Shown here in pieces: positions 1 through 7,730 of a stretch of DNA of 64,000 nt (positions are counted from its first letter, which is position 1; every line of letters begins with the position of its first letter). The stretch is from positions 1-64,000 of the forward strand of contig CAIMWO010000017.1 in assembly GCA_903845195.1 (NCBI GenBank). Direction: 5' to 3'. A program made the translations under genes and the position numbers. Below the pieces are notes generated by a model. That model searched no databases, was not told the origin of the DNA, and saw only the letters and a program-made list of their open reading frames with translations. The stretch comes from an uncultured Phycisphaerales bacterium. GTDB lineage: Bacteria > Planctomycetota > Phycisphaerae > WQYP01.

Positions 1-537
1 CAGCAAGTAGAACAATCCGGACAGGACATTCTTTCGTTCCGTAATCCACGCCACCGACTCGACGTGCACCGGATGCAGAGCAAAGATCGCACCCGCCAGC
101 CAGGCTGCCGCATCGCCGCCCGGTATCTTCATCCGCCGCAGCACCAGAAAAACCATGATGGCGTTGCTGCCGTGCAAAAGGACGTTGACTATGTGGTAGC
201 CCAGCGGATACAGCCCCCAGAGCTGGTACTCCATCCAGAACGTCGTATGGACCACGGGATAATACTGCGGCGTCGCCCGGGGCTTGGTCCAGATCCGCAC
301 CAGACCGGCAACATTCTGCAGATTGGGATTGTCATAGACATGCGCATCATCGTCCCAGATGTAACCGTTCTGGATTCTCTTGTCGTCGTTGGGTGAGACG
401 TACCCGTTCTGCATCGCCTGCACATAGGCGATCATCGTCATGAACAGTATCGCCAGCGCCGCCCGGAGCGTGTTGCGCTGTGACCAGTTTCCCGCCGCAC
501 CCGCGCGGATGGATATCCGTGAATCCACTGTCGTCAT
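1..537 (-). CDS. GT-C/TPR-type membrane glycosyltransferase, N-terminal part (runs off the window)
   Basis: The first 179 codons are open to the window edge. After a hydrophilic start comes a hydrophobic helix (about residues 20-35), then a luminal-type segment with WDDDAHVYDNPNL and YYPVVHTTFWMEYQLWG, a second membrane helix (GYHIVNVLLHGSNAIMVFLVL) and the block ALHPVHVESVAWITERKNVL. That block is a hallmark of bacterial TMTC-like proteins: a polytopic GT-C fold followed by tetratricopeptide repeats. The acidic DDD after the first helix fits the catalytic Asp motif of GT-C enzymes. It probably transfers a sugar from a lipid carrier at the membrane; acceptor unknown. A GAGGGG sequence lies 12 nt before the ATG. 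Family assignment is strong, substrate unknown; the C-terminal TPR part is not in view. Confidence 0.8.
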   Translation of the reverse strand, partial: MTTVDSRISIRAGAAGNWSQRNTLRAALAILFMTMIAYVQAMQNGYVSPNDDKRIQNGYIWDDDAHVYDNPNLQNVAGLVRIWTKPRATPQYYPVVHTTFWMEYQLWGLYPLGYHIVNVLLHGSNAIMVFLVLRRMKIPGGDAAAWLAGAIFALHPVHVESVAWITERKNVLSGLFYLL

Positions 538-553
538 GATTCGGATTGACCCC

Positions 554-742
554 TCAGATCTGTGCCGCGCCGAACATTTCCGCTCCCCCACCTGAGTGAA
601 TGATACCACGCAAGGCCATTAGAAACAGTGCTGCCATCGAGATAAATGCACAACCCGTCTGTGCGATGCCCGCCCGAATGTGCCGTACTCCCAAGACGGC
701 GCTCACACCAAACGCTACTGCGCTTGAGGCATCGAAATCCAT
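554..742 (-). CDS. possible small membrane peptide upstream of the glycosyltransferase
   Basis: This 62-codon frame reads into the glycosyltransferase from 16 nt upstream and has two hydrophobic stretches (AVAFGVSAVLGV and ISMAALFLMAL) that could be short membrane helices. Position and spacing suggest a co-transcribed leader gene. No Shine-Dalgarno sequence precedes its ATG, and the frame begins immediately after the terminator of the prepilin-like gene. I do not recognise the protein, so it may not be translated. Confidence 0.3.
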   Translation of the reverse strand: MDFDASSAVAFGVSAVLGVRHIRAGIAQTGCAFISMAALFLMALRGIIHSGGGAEMFGAAQI

Positions 743-743
743 C

Positions 744-782
744 GCAAAAAGAAGGGTGGCCTGGAAAAACTCCAGGCCACCC
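744..782 (-). terminator. Rho-independent terminator of the prepilin-like gene
   Basis: A perfect 12-bp inverted repeat, GGGTGGCCTGGA with its complement, encloses a 5-nt loop. On the minus strand it is followed by TTCTTTTT. It lies about 28 nt past the stop codon of the prepilin-like gene. Confidence 0.85.
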
Positions 783-809
783 GTGATGCCAAACTAAATA
801 TGAAAACCC

Positions 810-1703
810 TTAGTTACCAACCTTCGTGGCTGTGCTGTTCCAGCTGGCCAACCGCACCGGCACCATGTAGATGTCGAACGGAGCCGAGGTGTTGGTGCTA
901 ACCGGAGTAACGGCGGCGGCGCTGTTATAGGCAGCCAAACCGCTGGAGTTGCCCGCGTTACCCGCGCTGGAGTTCGCCGCCAAGAGGAAGATATCGTCGC
1001 CCTGCTGGCCGACGTCCACCTTGCGGAGGAATTCTGCGTGCACATCGCCAAAGCCGACGTTCTGGCCATCGCCATTGTGGATGTATGAGTTGTATTGGGT
1101 CGTCGCGTTGCCTGCAGTGTTGTTCGAGGCTTCCAAGGCCATATCGGACATCAGCGGCAAGGAAGAATCCGTCAGAGCCTTCCAGTACGGCGCCTGAGAA
1201 GTGCCCTGCCACGGCATCGCGATTGAATAGCTGATCTGGCTGCCATCGGAGACGTTATTGTAGGTGACGCCGGAGCTATTCAAAATCTGAGCAGGTGTCT
1301 TGCCCAAGTTGTCGCTCTTGCAGATCAACTGCTTCGGAGCGATCTGGCCACGCAAAGCCAAGATCCACAGGCAAGCCACCGGATTGCCCGCAGCCACATT
1401 CGCTGCACCATAATAGCCGTTCGTGGCATCGGTGCTCAGGATCTGACCGGCATTGCCGGCTGCAGTGCCCACAAGCACCGTATAAGTGTCAGCCGTGGCA
1501 ATCTTCACAGCCGGGAACAAGTCGCTATTCTCGGAAGAATAGACGCTGCACGACTGCATCACGCCACGGATGTTGGCCGCACAATACGACCGATTGGACA
1601 ATTCGCGAGCCTTGCCGAGCGACGGCAACAGAATCGCGATGAGCAGCGCGATGATCGCTACGACCACCAGCAGCTCAATGAGCGTAAAACCTCGACGTTT
1701 CAT
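810..1703 (-). CDS. prepilin-type N-terminal cleavage/methylation domain protein (pseudopilin-like)
   Basis: The 297-residue product begins [27 protein letters not shown]: a short basic leader, the Gly/Phe prepilin peptidase site and a type IV pilin N-helix. The rest is a Ser/Asn/Ala-rich globular part ending in a GFGDVHAEF motif like the D-G-H-V-x-F element of planctomycete type II-G-like pseudopilins. Such proteins are common in many copies in Planctomycetota and are processed by PilD and exposed at the envelope; their job is mostly unknown. The ATG was chosen because GGAGGA lies 7 nt upstream and the prepilin leader starts there; longer in-frame readings add non-homologous residues. It is monocistronic: a terminator follows and a long gene-free leader region precedes it. 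Confidence 0.9.
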   Translation of the reverse strand: MKRRGFTLIELLVVVAIIALLIAILLPSLGKARELSNRSYCAANIRGVMQSCSVYSSENSDLFPAVKIATADTYTVLVGTAAGNAGQILSTDATNGYYGAANVAAGNPVACLWILALRGQIAPKQLICKSDNLGKTPAQILNSSGVTYNNVSDGSQISYSIAMPWQGTSQAPYWKALTDSSLPLMSDMALEASNNTAGNATTQYNSYIHNGDGQNVGFGDVHAEFLRKVDVGQQGDDIFLLAANSSAGNAGNSSGLAAYNSAAAVTPVSTNTSAPFDIYMVPVRLASWNSTATKVGN

Positions 1704-1806
1704 TTGAACGTCCTCCACATGAGAAATCCTGTCTGGTCCCAACCAGGGAGCACCACTGTTTCCCGAAGACGCCAAAAGCTGCCGCACAGTTGGGCGAGAG
1801 CCTCGT

Positions 1807-1825
1807 GCAGGTGAACATCACCTGC
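1807..1825. promoter_or_regulatory. short hairpin in the leader of the prepilin-like gene
   Basis: GCAGGTGA and TCACCTGC form a perfect 8-bp stem around a 3-nt loop, about 105 nt upstream of the prepilin start. It could be an operator or an RNA leader hairpin; function is inferred only from position. Confidence 0.3.
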
Positions 1826-1896
1826 CAGTCACCGGGAGAATGAGAAACGCATAAGTCCGCACCACGCCGAAGCCGGGCCACGCGACCCTAATATCC

Positions 1897-1909
1897 TTCG
1901 ACGGTCGAA
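1897..1909. promoter_or_regulatory. 13-bp palindrome, possible operator
   Basis: TTCGACGGTCGAA is a perfect palindrome with one central base, immediately followed on the minus strand by GGATATTAG, which could serve as a -10 region. It sits about 195 bp upstream of the prepilin-like gene and is a candidate operator. Confidence 0.25.
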
Positions 1910-2439
1910 CCAGACAACACCGTTATGGATCACTCATCCTTGAATGACGTACCCGCCACAACAACCGCATAACCTGCACGATTCTCCGTGCCGCAATGCC
2001 GCATGGGGGTACTCGACGGGCAGGATATTTTCCTCCTGCTAGCAGAATCCTCTGCTGACTAACCGCCTAATTGAATCTCGATGAACTAGCCCGCGTAGAA
2101 ATTGGTGACGCTGAACGAACCACGACCAACAGCACGGGCAATATAGAAGGGCATTTTACAGCAAATGTATTATGATACGTACCCGTAGCTGCTTCCTAAT
2201 TACCATAACAGCTGAAAAACTCTTGTCAACCAAAATGACGAACAGAAAACAGAATCATGGCGGTTTGTCCGTCGCAAAACTACCGGTATTGCCGTTAATA
2301 AACGACTACGACAATCTCTTTTGAAAGAACACCGTCACATCCACATCCTCTCATCGAGGAATGCATTTTCGCTAAACGGGAAATCCAGCATTCGCCACTA
2401 CCCCTTTCCACTAGAAGCTCCGTCCAGTGCGCCATCCCG

Positions 2440-3579
2440 TCACTTCGCCGCCAGCCGCCGACCAATCGCCTCACGCAACCGATGCACGACCACCTCAATC
2501 TCCATGTGTGTCAACCGATTATGGAACGGCAGCGCGATCGTCCGATCCGCCACATATTCCGTCACCGGAAAGTCTCCGCGTTTATACCCATACTCCCGCG
2601 CATAGAACGGCTGCAAATGAATCGGCGGGAAATAATTCGAACACCCGATGTGGTGGTTCCTCATATACGTCAGAATCGCATCCCGGTCCCCCGCGTCCAG
2701 CTCCCCCGTCAGTCTCACCACAAAAACAAACCAGCTCATCACCGTCTCTTCGTCGATGGTCGGCAAAATAATGTGCGGCTCATCCAGCAACTGCTGCACA
2801 TAATCGTGCGCCACCCGCTGACGCGCCTCCACAATCTCCGGCAACCTCTGCATCTGCACGATCCCGATCGCCGCGTTGATGTCGCTCATCCGGTAGTTGT
2901 AACCCAGCCGCTCGTGGCTCAACCAACTCCCACCTGGATCGCGCCCCTGGTTGCGATAGCTGCGGCAAAGCTCCGCCAGCTTCCGATCGTTCGTGACGAT
3001 CATGCCCCCCTCGCCCGTCGTAATCTGCTTGTTCGGATAAAACCCAAACACCCCGCACCGCCCGAACGTGCCGGCCTTGCGTCCCTTGTGACTGCTCCCC
3101 AGCGCCTCACACGAATCTTCAATGAATGGAATCTCATGCCGCGCCGCCAACATCGCGGTCTCGTGCATCCCCTGCGGGTTCCCAAACGCTTCCACCCCCA
3201 GCACCGCCTTGGTCTTCTCCGTGATGGCCTTCTGCGCTTTGGCCACATCCATATTCAGCGATGTGCTCTCGATATCCACGAACACCGGCTTGGCGCCGAC
3301 CATCTTGATCACATTGCTGCTGGCAATAAATGAAAAAGGCGTCGTGACCAGTTCATCCCCTGGCCCGATCCCCAGCGCCATCAGGCAACAATGCAATCCC
3401 GCCGTCCCGCTGCTGACCGCCACCGCATGATCGACGCCGAGGAACTGCCGAAACGCCTCCTCGAATTCAGGCCCTTTGGGCCCCAGCGAAAGATGCCTCG
3501 TCCGCATGACATCTACAACCGCCTGAACTTCCGCTTCCGTGATGTCCGGGCTCGATAGGGGTATCTGAATCTCGTCCAT
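2440..3579 (-). CDS. DegT/DnrJ/EryC1/StrS-family PLP-dependent sugar aminotransferase
   Basis: At 379 residues this is a full-length fold-type I aminotransferase of the nucleotide-sugar family. Visible elements are SSGTAGLH near residue 56 (phosphate binding), ED at 154-155 (Asp to the pyridine nitrogen) and the PLP lysine in NKQITTGEGG (Lys184). Such enzymes move an amino group from Glu/Gln to a keto-sugar nucleotide for glycan or polysaccharide building. The ATG has GGAG 5 nt upstream; a GTG two codons earlier is less likely. It stands alone between long intergenic regions. The exact sugar cannot be read from sequence; genome context suggests surface polysaccharide synthesis. Confidence 0.9.
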   Translation of the reverse strand: MDEIQIPLSSPDITEAEVQAVVDVMRTRHLSLGPKGPEFEEAFRQFLGVDHAVAVSSGTAGLHCCLMALGIGPGDELVTTPFSFIASSNVIKMVGAKPVFVDIESTSLNMDVAKAQKAITEKTKAVLGVEAFGNPQGMHETAMLAARHEIPFIEDSCEALGSSHKGRKAGTFGRCGVFGFYPNKQITTGEGGMIVTNDRKLAELCRSYRNQGRDPGGSWLSHERLGYNYRMSDINAAIGIVQMQRLPEIVEARQRVAHDYVQQLLDEPHIILPTIDEETVMSWFVFVVRLTGELDAGDRDAILTYMRNHHIGCSNYFPPIHLQPFYAREYGYKRGDFPVTEYVADRTIALPFHNRLTHMEIEVVVHRLREAIGRRLAAK

Positions 3580-4124
3580 GATCACTCCATTTTGCGAACA
3601 TCCATCATATTAACCCCACCGTCCTCCCCTTCCCACTTATTGCAGTGGAGTACCTGCAGGAAAGCCCGGGCGAACCAAATAGCGGCATGCTGCTTTCGCC
3701 GAACGCCGGCATCTGGATTCTTATACCGTCGCCTTCGAACCCCTGCCCATCACAAAAGTGTCAATCTCACAACTCACACCCCAATCACAGTTTACCGATC
3801 GAACCCATGGCCAGATTAAAACAGGATGAGAAGGTTACCTTTTTGCTTGCCTAGACCGAGAATTGGGGGAATACTAAAGCCAGAATCGAGGTGGGGCACG
3901 CCGTCGATTCGGAGAGAGAGAATCCAACCTTAGACTGTATTTCCTTTCTCTCCATAACTGAAAGTTGAAATTCTAATGACCGCGCGAAACTGTTCTTGCG
4001 CGGGAGTGGGTGCATTGCATATCCGACTCCGGAAGTACGACCGGATGTGGTGGTAAATGCAAGGGAGAGAGAGCGGTTCTCGTTCGAGCGCCGTGCAGTA
4101 AAACCCCCTTGCATAGTTTGGGAA

Positions 4125-4156
4125 CAAAATCTGCCCGCCCAACCAGGCAGATTTTG
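4125..4156. promoter_or_regulatory. 11-bp-stem hairpin in the PEP-CTERM leader
   Basis: CAAAATCTGCC and GGCAGATTTTG are exact complements separated by 10 nt, about 160 nt before the coding start. No T-run follows on the plus strand, so an operator or leader RNA structure is more likely than a terminator. Confidence 0.45.
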
Positions 4157-4213
4157 TGCAGGTCATGGCCGTGCCAACGGAGCACAGGCTGCGCACCTTC
4201 CTTAAGGAAATCA

Positions 4214-4237
4214 CGCGGGCATGGTGTCATGCCCGCG
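4214..4237. promoter_or_regulatory. 10-bp-stem hairpin close to the PEP-CTERM gene
   Basis: CGCGGGCATG and CATGCCCGCG form a perfect stem with a GTGT tetraloop 80 nt upstream of the coding start. It lies downstream of the other hairpin, so both could be in one transcript leader. Confidence 0.45.
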
Positions 4238-4316
4238 CTCGAATTTCGGGAGAGAGACAGTCCGCGTGGGGCGACCTCATATACAAGGCCGCGGCCGGAC
4301 CCAAAAGGAGAGAGCC

Positions 4317-5243
4317 ATGAAACTTCTTACGAATCGCAGCATTTCCGCTTTGTTCGCCTCGGCAGTCTTCGCCGCTGCAATGAGCACCCCCGCGCTTGCC
4401 GCCGTCGACGACATCTCGTTGCTCGCTAACGGCACAACCAGCTTCTCCGCCAACACCACCAACACCGTCTTCAGCCTCACCGACCTCCAACCCGCCGGCT
4501 CCGGCGTCTTCAACCCCTTCGTCCGCATCCAACGCACTGGTAGCGAACAGGGCTACAACACCACGGATGACAAAAAGGGCGATACCTACGATCTGACATC
4601 CAACGGCCCCGCCGATCCCCTCATTCACTTTAATCAGGTAGTCGATGCTGGACACGCCATCACTTTGGCACTCGATTACAACGAACCTGGCTCGGCCAAG
4701 AAGCCCGATCCCACCAGCGGCATTTCCCTGCTCCGCCTCGTGCTCGTCGTCTCCACCGACAAGCCTGACAGCGTCAACAAGAGCGGACCAGCCGACACCG
4801 ATCCCTGGACCGCCGCCGGCCTGCATCCCATCCCCAACCCCACCGGCACCGATGTCACAATTTTCGACATGAATGACAGCCTCCGCACCAGCAACAGCCA
4901 TAACTATGACATCTCCATGGATGCCGCCAATAACCTCGCCAGCGGCAACGGCGGCAGCGGCCAAGCCGACCTCCTCGTCAAGATCGACCTCACAGGCATC
5001 GATCTCTCCGCCCTCTATGACGCCAATCACTATCTCTATGTCTACTCCCTCTTCGGCGGATCTGACGCTGGCGGACCGGACGCCGGCTCCACCGAATCCG
5101 GCTTTGAAGAATGGAAGATCTTCACACCCAACGTCCCCTGCGCCGACTGCGCACCCGGCGGCGGCGGCGTCCCCGAACCGGCTTCCCTCTCGCTCCTGGC
5201 GCTCGGCGCCTCGGGCCTCCTGTTACGCCGGCGCAAGAACTAA
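4317..5243 (+). CDS. PEP-CTERM sorting-domain protein (exosortase substrate)
   Basis: The 308-residue secreted protein starts with a signal peptide (MKLLTNRSISALFASAVFAAAMSTPALA, cut after ALA). It ends with the canonical sorting signal VPEPASLSLLALGASGLLLRRRKN: a VPEP motif, a membrane helix and a basic tail. The middle is Asp/Asn/Thr-rich and beta-type, with no catalytic motif I recognise, as in extracellular matrix proteins. A CADC pair and a poly-Gly linker precede the sorting signal. The exosortase encoded about 30 kb away would cleave after the PEP motif. The ATG follows AAAGGAGAGAGCC, a strong ribosome-binding site; an upstream in-frame start lacks this and would place the signal peptide internally. 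A strong terminator follows. Confidence 0.92.
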   Translation: MKLLTNRSISALFASAVFAAAMSTPALAAVDDISLLANGTTSFSANTTNTVFSLTDLQPAGSGVFNPFVRIQRTGSEQGYNTTDDKKGDTYDLTSNGPADPLIHFNQVVDAGHAITLALDYNEPGSAKKPDPTSGISLLRLVLVVSTDKPDSVNKSGPADTDPWTAAGLHPIPNPTGTDVTIFDMNDSLRTSNSHNYDISMDAANNLASGNGGSGQADLLVKIDLTGIDLSALYDANHYLYVYSLFGGSDAGGPDAGSTESGFEEWKIFTPNVPCADCAPGGGGVPEPASLSLLALGASGLLLRRRKN

Positions 5244-5274
5244 AGGCAGGTCAACTTACGGGGATCTCCCTATA

Positions 5275-5317
5275 ACGCGACCCGGACCATTGAAGTCCGG
5301 GTCGCGTTTCCTTTTAA
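5275..5317 (+). terminator. Rho-independent terminator after the PEP-CTERM gene
   Basis: A perfect 13-bp stem (ACGCGACCCGGAC and its complement) with a 7-nt loop is followed by TTTCCTTTT. It separates the PEP-CTERM gene from the convergent epimerase gene. Confidence 0.9.
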
Positions 5318-5355
5318 CATCATTTGACTGGCCAACCACTCATGGCGCGATCCCC

Positions 5356-6258
5356 CTACTGATGCTCCACTGCCCACGCCACGTGCTCCTTCAATCCCTC
5401 ACGCACCAGCGTTGCCGGTACTGCCAGCCCATGTTGCCGCGCCTTGTCCATCGCATATACGCGGTGGCAGCAATATGCCCCGTTCCCCGGATGCTTCTTG
5501 AGGTACTCCTCAATCGAAGTCTCCACCAAATTCAGCTTGACTCCCAGTTCATCCGCCACGATCTGATAGTAATCCCGCGACTGAATCACCTCCGGTCCCG
5601 CCGCAAAATAAACCTCGCTGGCCGCGCTTTCCTTCCCCACACAACTGTACGCCATTGCCGCCAGATCCCCCACGAACACCGGCTGTTGCAGAAAGTATCC
5701 CCCGCCCACCAGTTTCAACGTCTCACCCGCGCGCATTCGCGCAATCAACTTCGCGTCGCGCCCATGCTCCGGCAAACACCCCAGCAGCGAGCCCGGCCCG
5801 TAAATATGGCACGGCCGAAGAATCGTCACCCGCATTTCCCCCCCATCCGCCTCCAGTAACACTTCTTCCGCCTGGCGCTTGCCCGCTCCATAACCCGATG
5901 TATCAAAGCGGCCAAACGTCTCATCGATCTTCCATGGCCTCCCCACAGGGCTGCATGCAAAATCCGATGAAACATAGACCAGATGTTTGGCTCGCCCTTC
6001 AAAACAGTCCAAATCCTGCCGGGCATCGTCTGCACTGAATCCAATGCAGTCGATCACCAGATCCCACGAGTCTTTGATCTTGTCGATCGCCGCCGCAAAG
6101 GCCGCGCGATCCTTGCGGTCCGCCGTTATGCCGATCACTCCCTGCGGCACCGGCTTGGTCCCGCGCGAGATCCCCCACACCTTGTCCCCGCGATTGACGC
6201 CGTGACGCCCCATCGCCCCGCTGACAAACCCGCTCGCGCCGATGATCAATATATTCAT
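5356..6258 (-). CDS. NAD-dependent epimerase/dehydratase family protein (extended/atypical SDR)
   Basis: This 300-residue protein opens with a Rossmann nucleotide-binding loop, GASGFVSG (residues 7-14), has a VSSDF strand near 96-100 and the catalytic YxxxK pair (Tyr123, Lys127), then ILRPCHIYGPGS, typical of the family. Members oxidise, epimerise or reduce nucleotide sugars and related substrates with NAD(P). The loop has Ser instead of the third Gly, a feature of atypical SDRs that may have shifted substrate or role. It is encoded convergently to the PEP-CTERM gene. Substrate is unknown; nucleotide-sugar processing is the default guess. Confidence 0.85.
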   Translation of the reverse strand: MNILIIGASGFVSGAMGRHGVNRGDKVWGISRGTKPVPQGVIGITADRKDRAAFAAAIDKIKDSWDLVIDCIGFSADDARQDLDCFEGRAKHLVYVSSDFACSPVGRPWKIDETFGRFDTSGYGAGKRQAEEVLLEADGGEMRVTILRPCHIYGPGSLLGCLPEHGRDAKLIARMRAGETLKLVGGGYFLQQPVFVGDLAAMAYSCVGKESAASEVYFAAGPEVIQSRDYYQIVADELGVKLNLVETSIEEYLKKHPGNGAYCCHRVYAMDKARQHGLAVPATLVREGLKEHVAWAVEHQ

Positions 6259-6425
6259 GCCCGCCGATGATCCACCCAGTCGTACGCCCGGTCAACATTC
6301 CCCGAAAATCTCACCCCCAGTGCAATAACCTAAAAATTTAAGTTTCGCCCTTTCCTCGACCCGTTCCCTTGGGCTAAAATGCTTTGTGAAACATGACCAC
6401 ACCACGCTCATTCTGAGGTTCTGCC

Positions 6426-7581
6426 ATGAAGAAGACCTACCTTGCCGCAACCATGATCGCCGCACTGCTGACCGGCTCCGCTCTGCTGGCCGTCGCCGAA
6501 GACCCCGCCGCCGCCCCCGCTGGCATCACCGCTCCTCCTGAGTCACGCCCCCAGACGGATGCCGAAAAGAAAGCCATCGATTACCTCATCGCCCATCAAG
6601 ACCCCACCGGCGCCTGGCTCCCGCAGGTCGGCCCCGCCGTCACCGCCATGGTCGTCAAAGGCCTCGTTCAGGGCGGCAAGCCCATCGACGACCCCGCCGT
6701 CAAAAAAGCCCTCGATTTCATCGAAACCTTCCGCCAAAAAGAAGGGGGCTACTTCAAAGACTCCAACCCCAACTACAACTCCTGCGTCGTCCTCAGCATG
6801 TTCGCCTCGCTCCCCGGCGACAAATTCAAGGACCAGATCAAAGGCCTCCAGGACTTCCTCAAATCCCTCCAGCAGGTTGAAGGCAAAACCGACAGCAAAG
6901 GCAACACGATCACCAAGGACCATCCCTGGTATGGCGGCGCCGGCTATGGCGAAGACCGCCCCGACCTCTCCAACACCTCCTACTTCATCGAAGCCCTCCA
7001 CGACTCCGGCACCCCCGCCACCGACCCCGCCATCCAGAAAGCCCTCGTCTTCGTCACCCGCAGCCAGATGAATGGCGAAACCAATGACCAGACCTTCGCC
7101 AAAGGCGCCACCGACGGCGGCTTCATCTACACCCCAGCCGAGGGCGGCGAATCCAAGTTCGGCGATATCGACAAACTCGAAGGCGGCTCGCAACTCCGTT
7201 CCTACGGCTCCATGACCTATGCCGGATTCAAGAGCCTCCTCTACGCCGGACTCACCGACAAAGACCCCCCGCGTCAAAGCTGCCATCAAGTGGATCACCG
7301 CCAACTGGACCCTCGAATTTAACCCCGGCTCCGCCTCCTTTGATGGCCAATACTACTACTACCACGCCTTCGCCCGCGCCATGCACGCCTTCGGCCACGA
7401 CACCGTCACCGACGCCAAGGGCGTCAAACATGACTGGCGCAAAGAACTCACCGACGCCCTCACCCACGCCCAGGCCGGCGACGGCAGTTGGGTCAACCCC
7501 AAGAGCCCCCGCTGGTTCGAAGGCAACCCCATCCTCGTCACCGCCTACGGCGTCCTCTGCTTGGAAGAGGCCCGCAAATAG
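6426..7581 (+). pseudogene. secreted prenyltransferase/squalene-oxidase-repeat protein, split by one frameshift
   Basis: A signal peptide (MKKTYLAATMIAALLTGSALLAVA) is followed by alpha/alpha-barrel repeats like those of squalene-hopene cyclases: DPTGAWLP, EGGYFKDSNPNYNS, DGGFIYTP, then GDGSWVNPK in the other frame. The first frame runs to YAGLTDKDP and then reads nonsense to a stop at 7322. The matching continuation VKAAIKWITANW lies in another frame and ends at 7581. Removing one C from the six-C run at 7265-7270 restores one product of about 384 residues. No DXDD catalytic motif of true cyclases is visible, so this is likely a non-enzymatic secreted relative. GAGG lies 7 nt before the ATG. 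Either a real disruption or a homopolymer sequencing error. Confidence 0.8.
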
Positions 7582-7653
7582 CCATTCGCCGACTCATTTC
7601 AGACGCGATCATGCTTAACCATGGAACGAAACCCATGGCCAAGCATGCCGCGC

Positions 7654-7730
7654 TGATAATTGAAAATTGATAATTGAAAATTCCCCATCCCCTTTTTCTA
7701 TTTTCCATTTTCTATTTTCTATTTATCCCC
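7654..7730. repeat. AT-rich word repeats between convergent genes
   Basis: The 14-bp unit TGATAATTGAAAAT occurs twice in exact tandem (7654-7667, 7668-7681). After CCCATCCCC comes a run built of CTATTTT/CCATTTT words up to TATCCCC. The right part overlaps the last codons of pabB, read on the other strand. A similar two-part element stands at 59430-59532. It may act as a bidirectional terminator between the two converging genes. Confidence 0.6.

Larger units (their letters stand above)
1704..2439. other. gene-free interval upstream of the prepilin-like gene
   Basis: No frame here has both a ribosome-binding site and a protein-like composition. The part nearest the prepilin gene carries two small palindromes, listed separately, and probably its promoter and leader. 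The distal part (about 2040-2330) is AT-richer than its surroundings and shows no recognisable element. Confidence 0.6.
3580..4316. other. long leader region before the PEP-CTERM gene
   Basis: No convincing gene is present. The right half holds two strong hairpins and four copies of a purine-rich GGAGAGAGA-type word (about 3911, 4063, 4249 and 4307). The last merges with the ribosome-binding site of the PEP-CTERM gene. The left half shows nothing recognisable. Confidence 0.6.
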
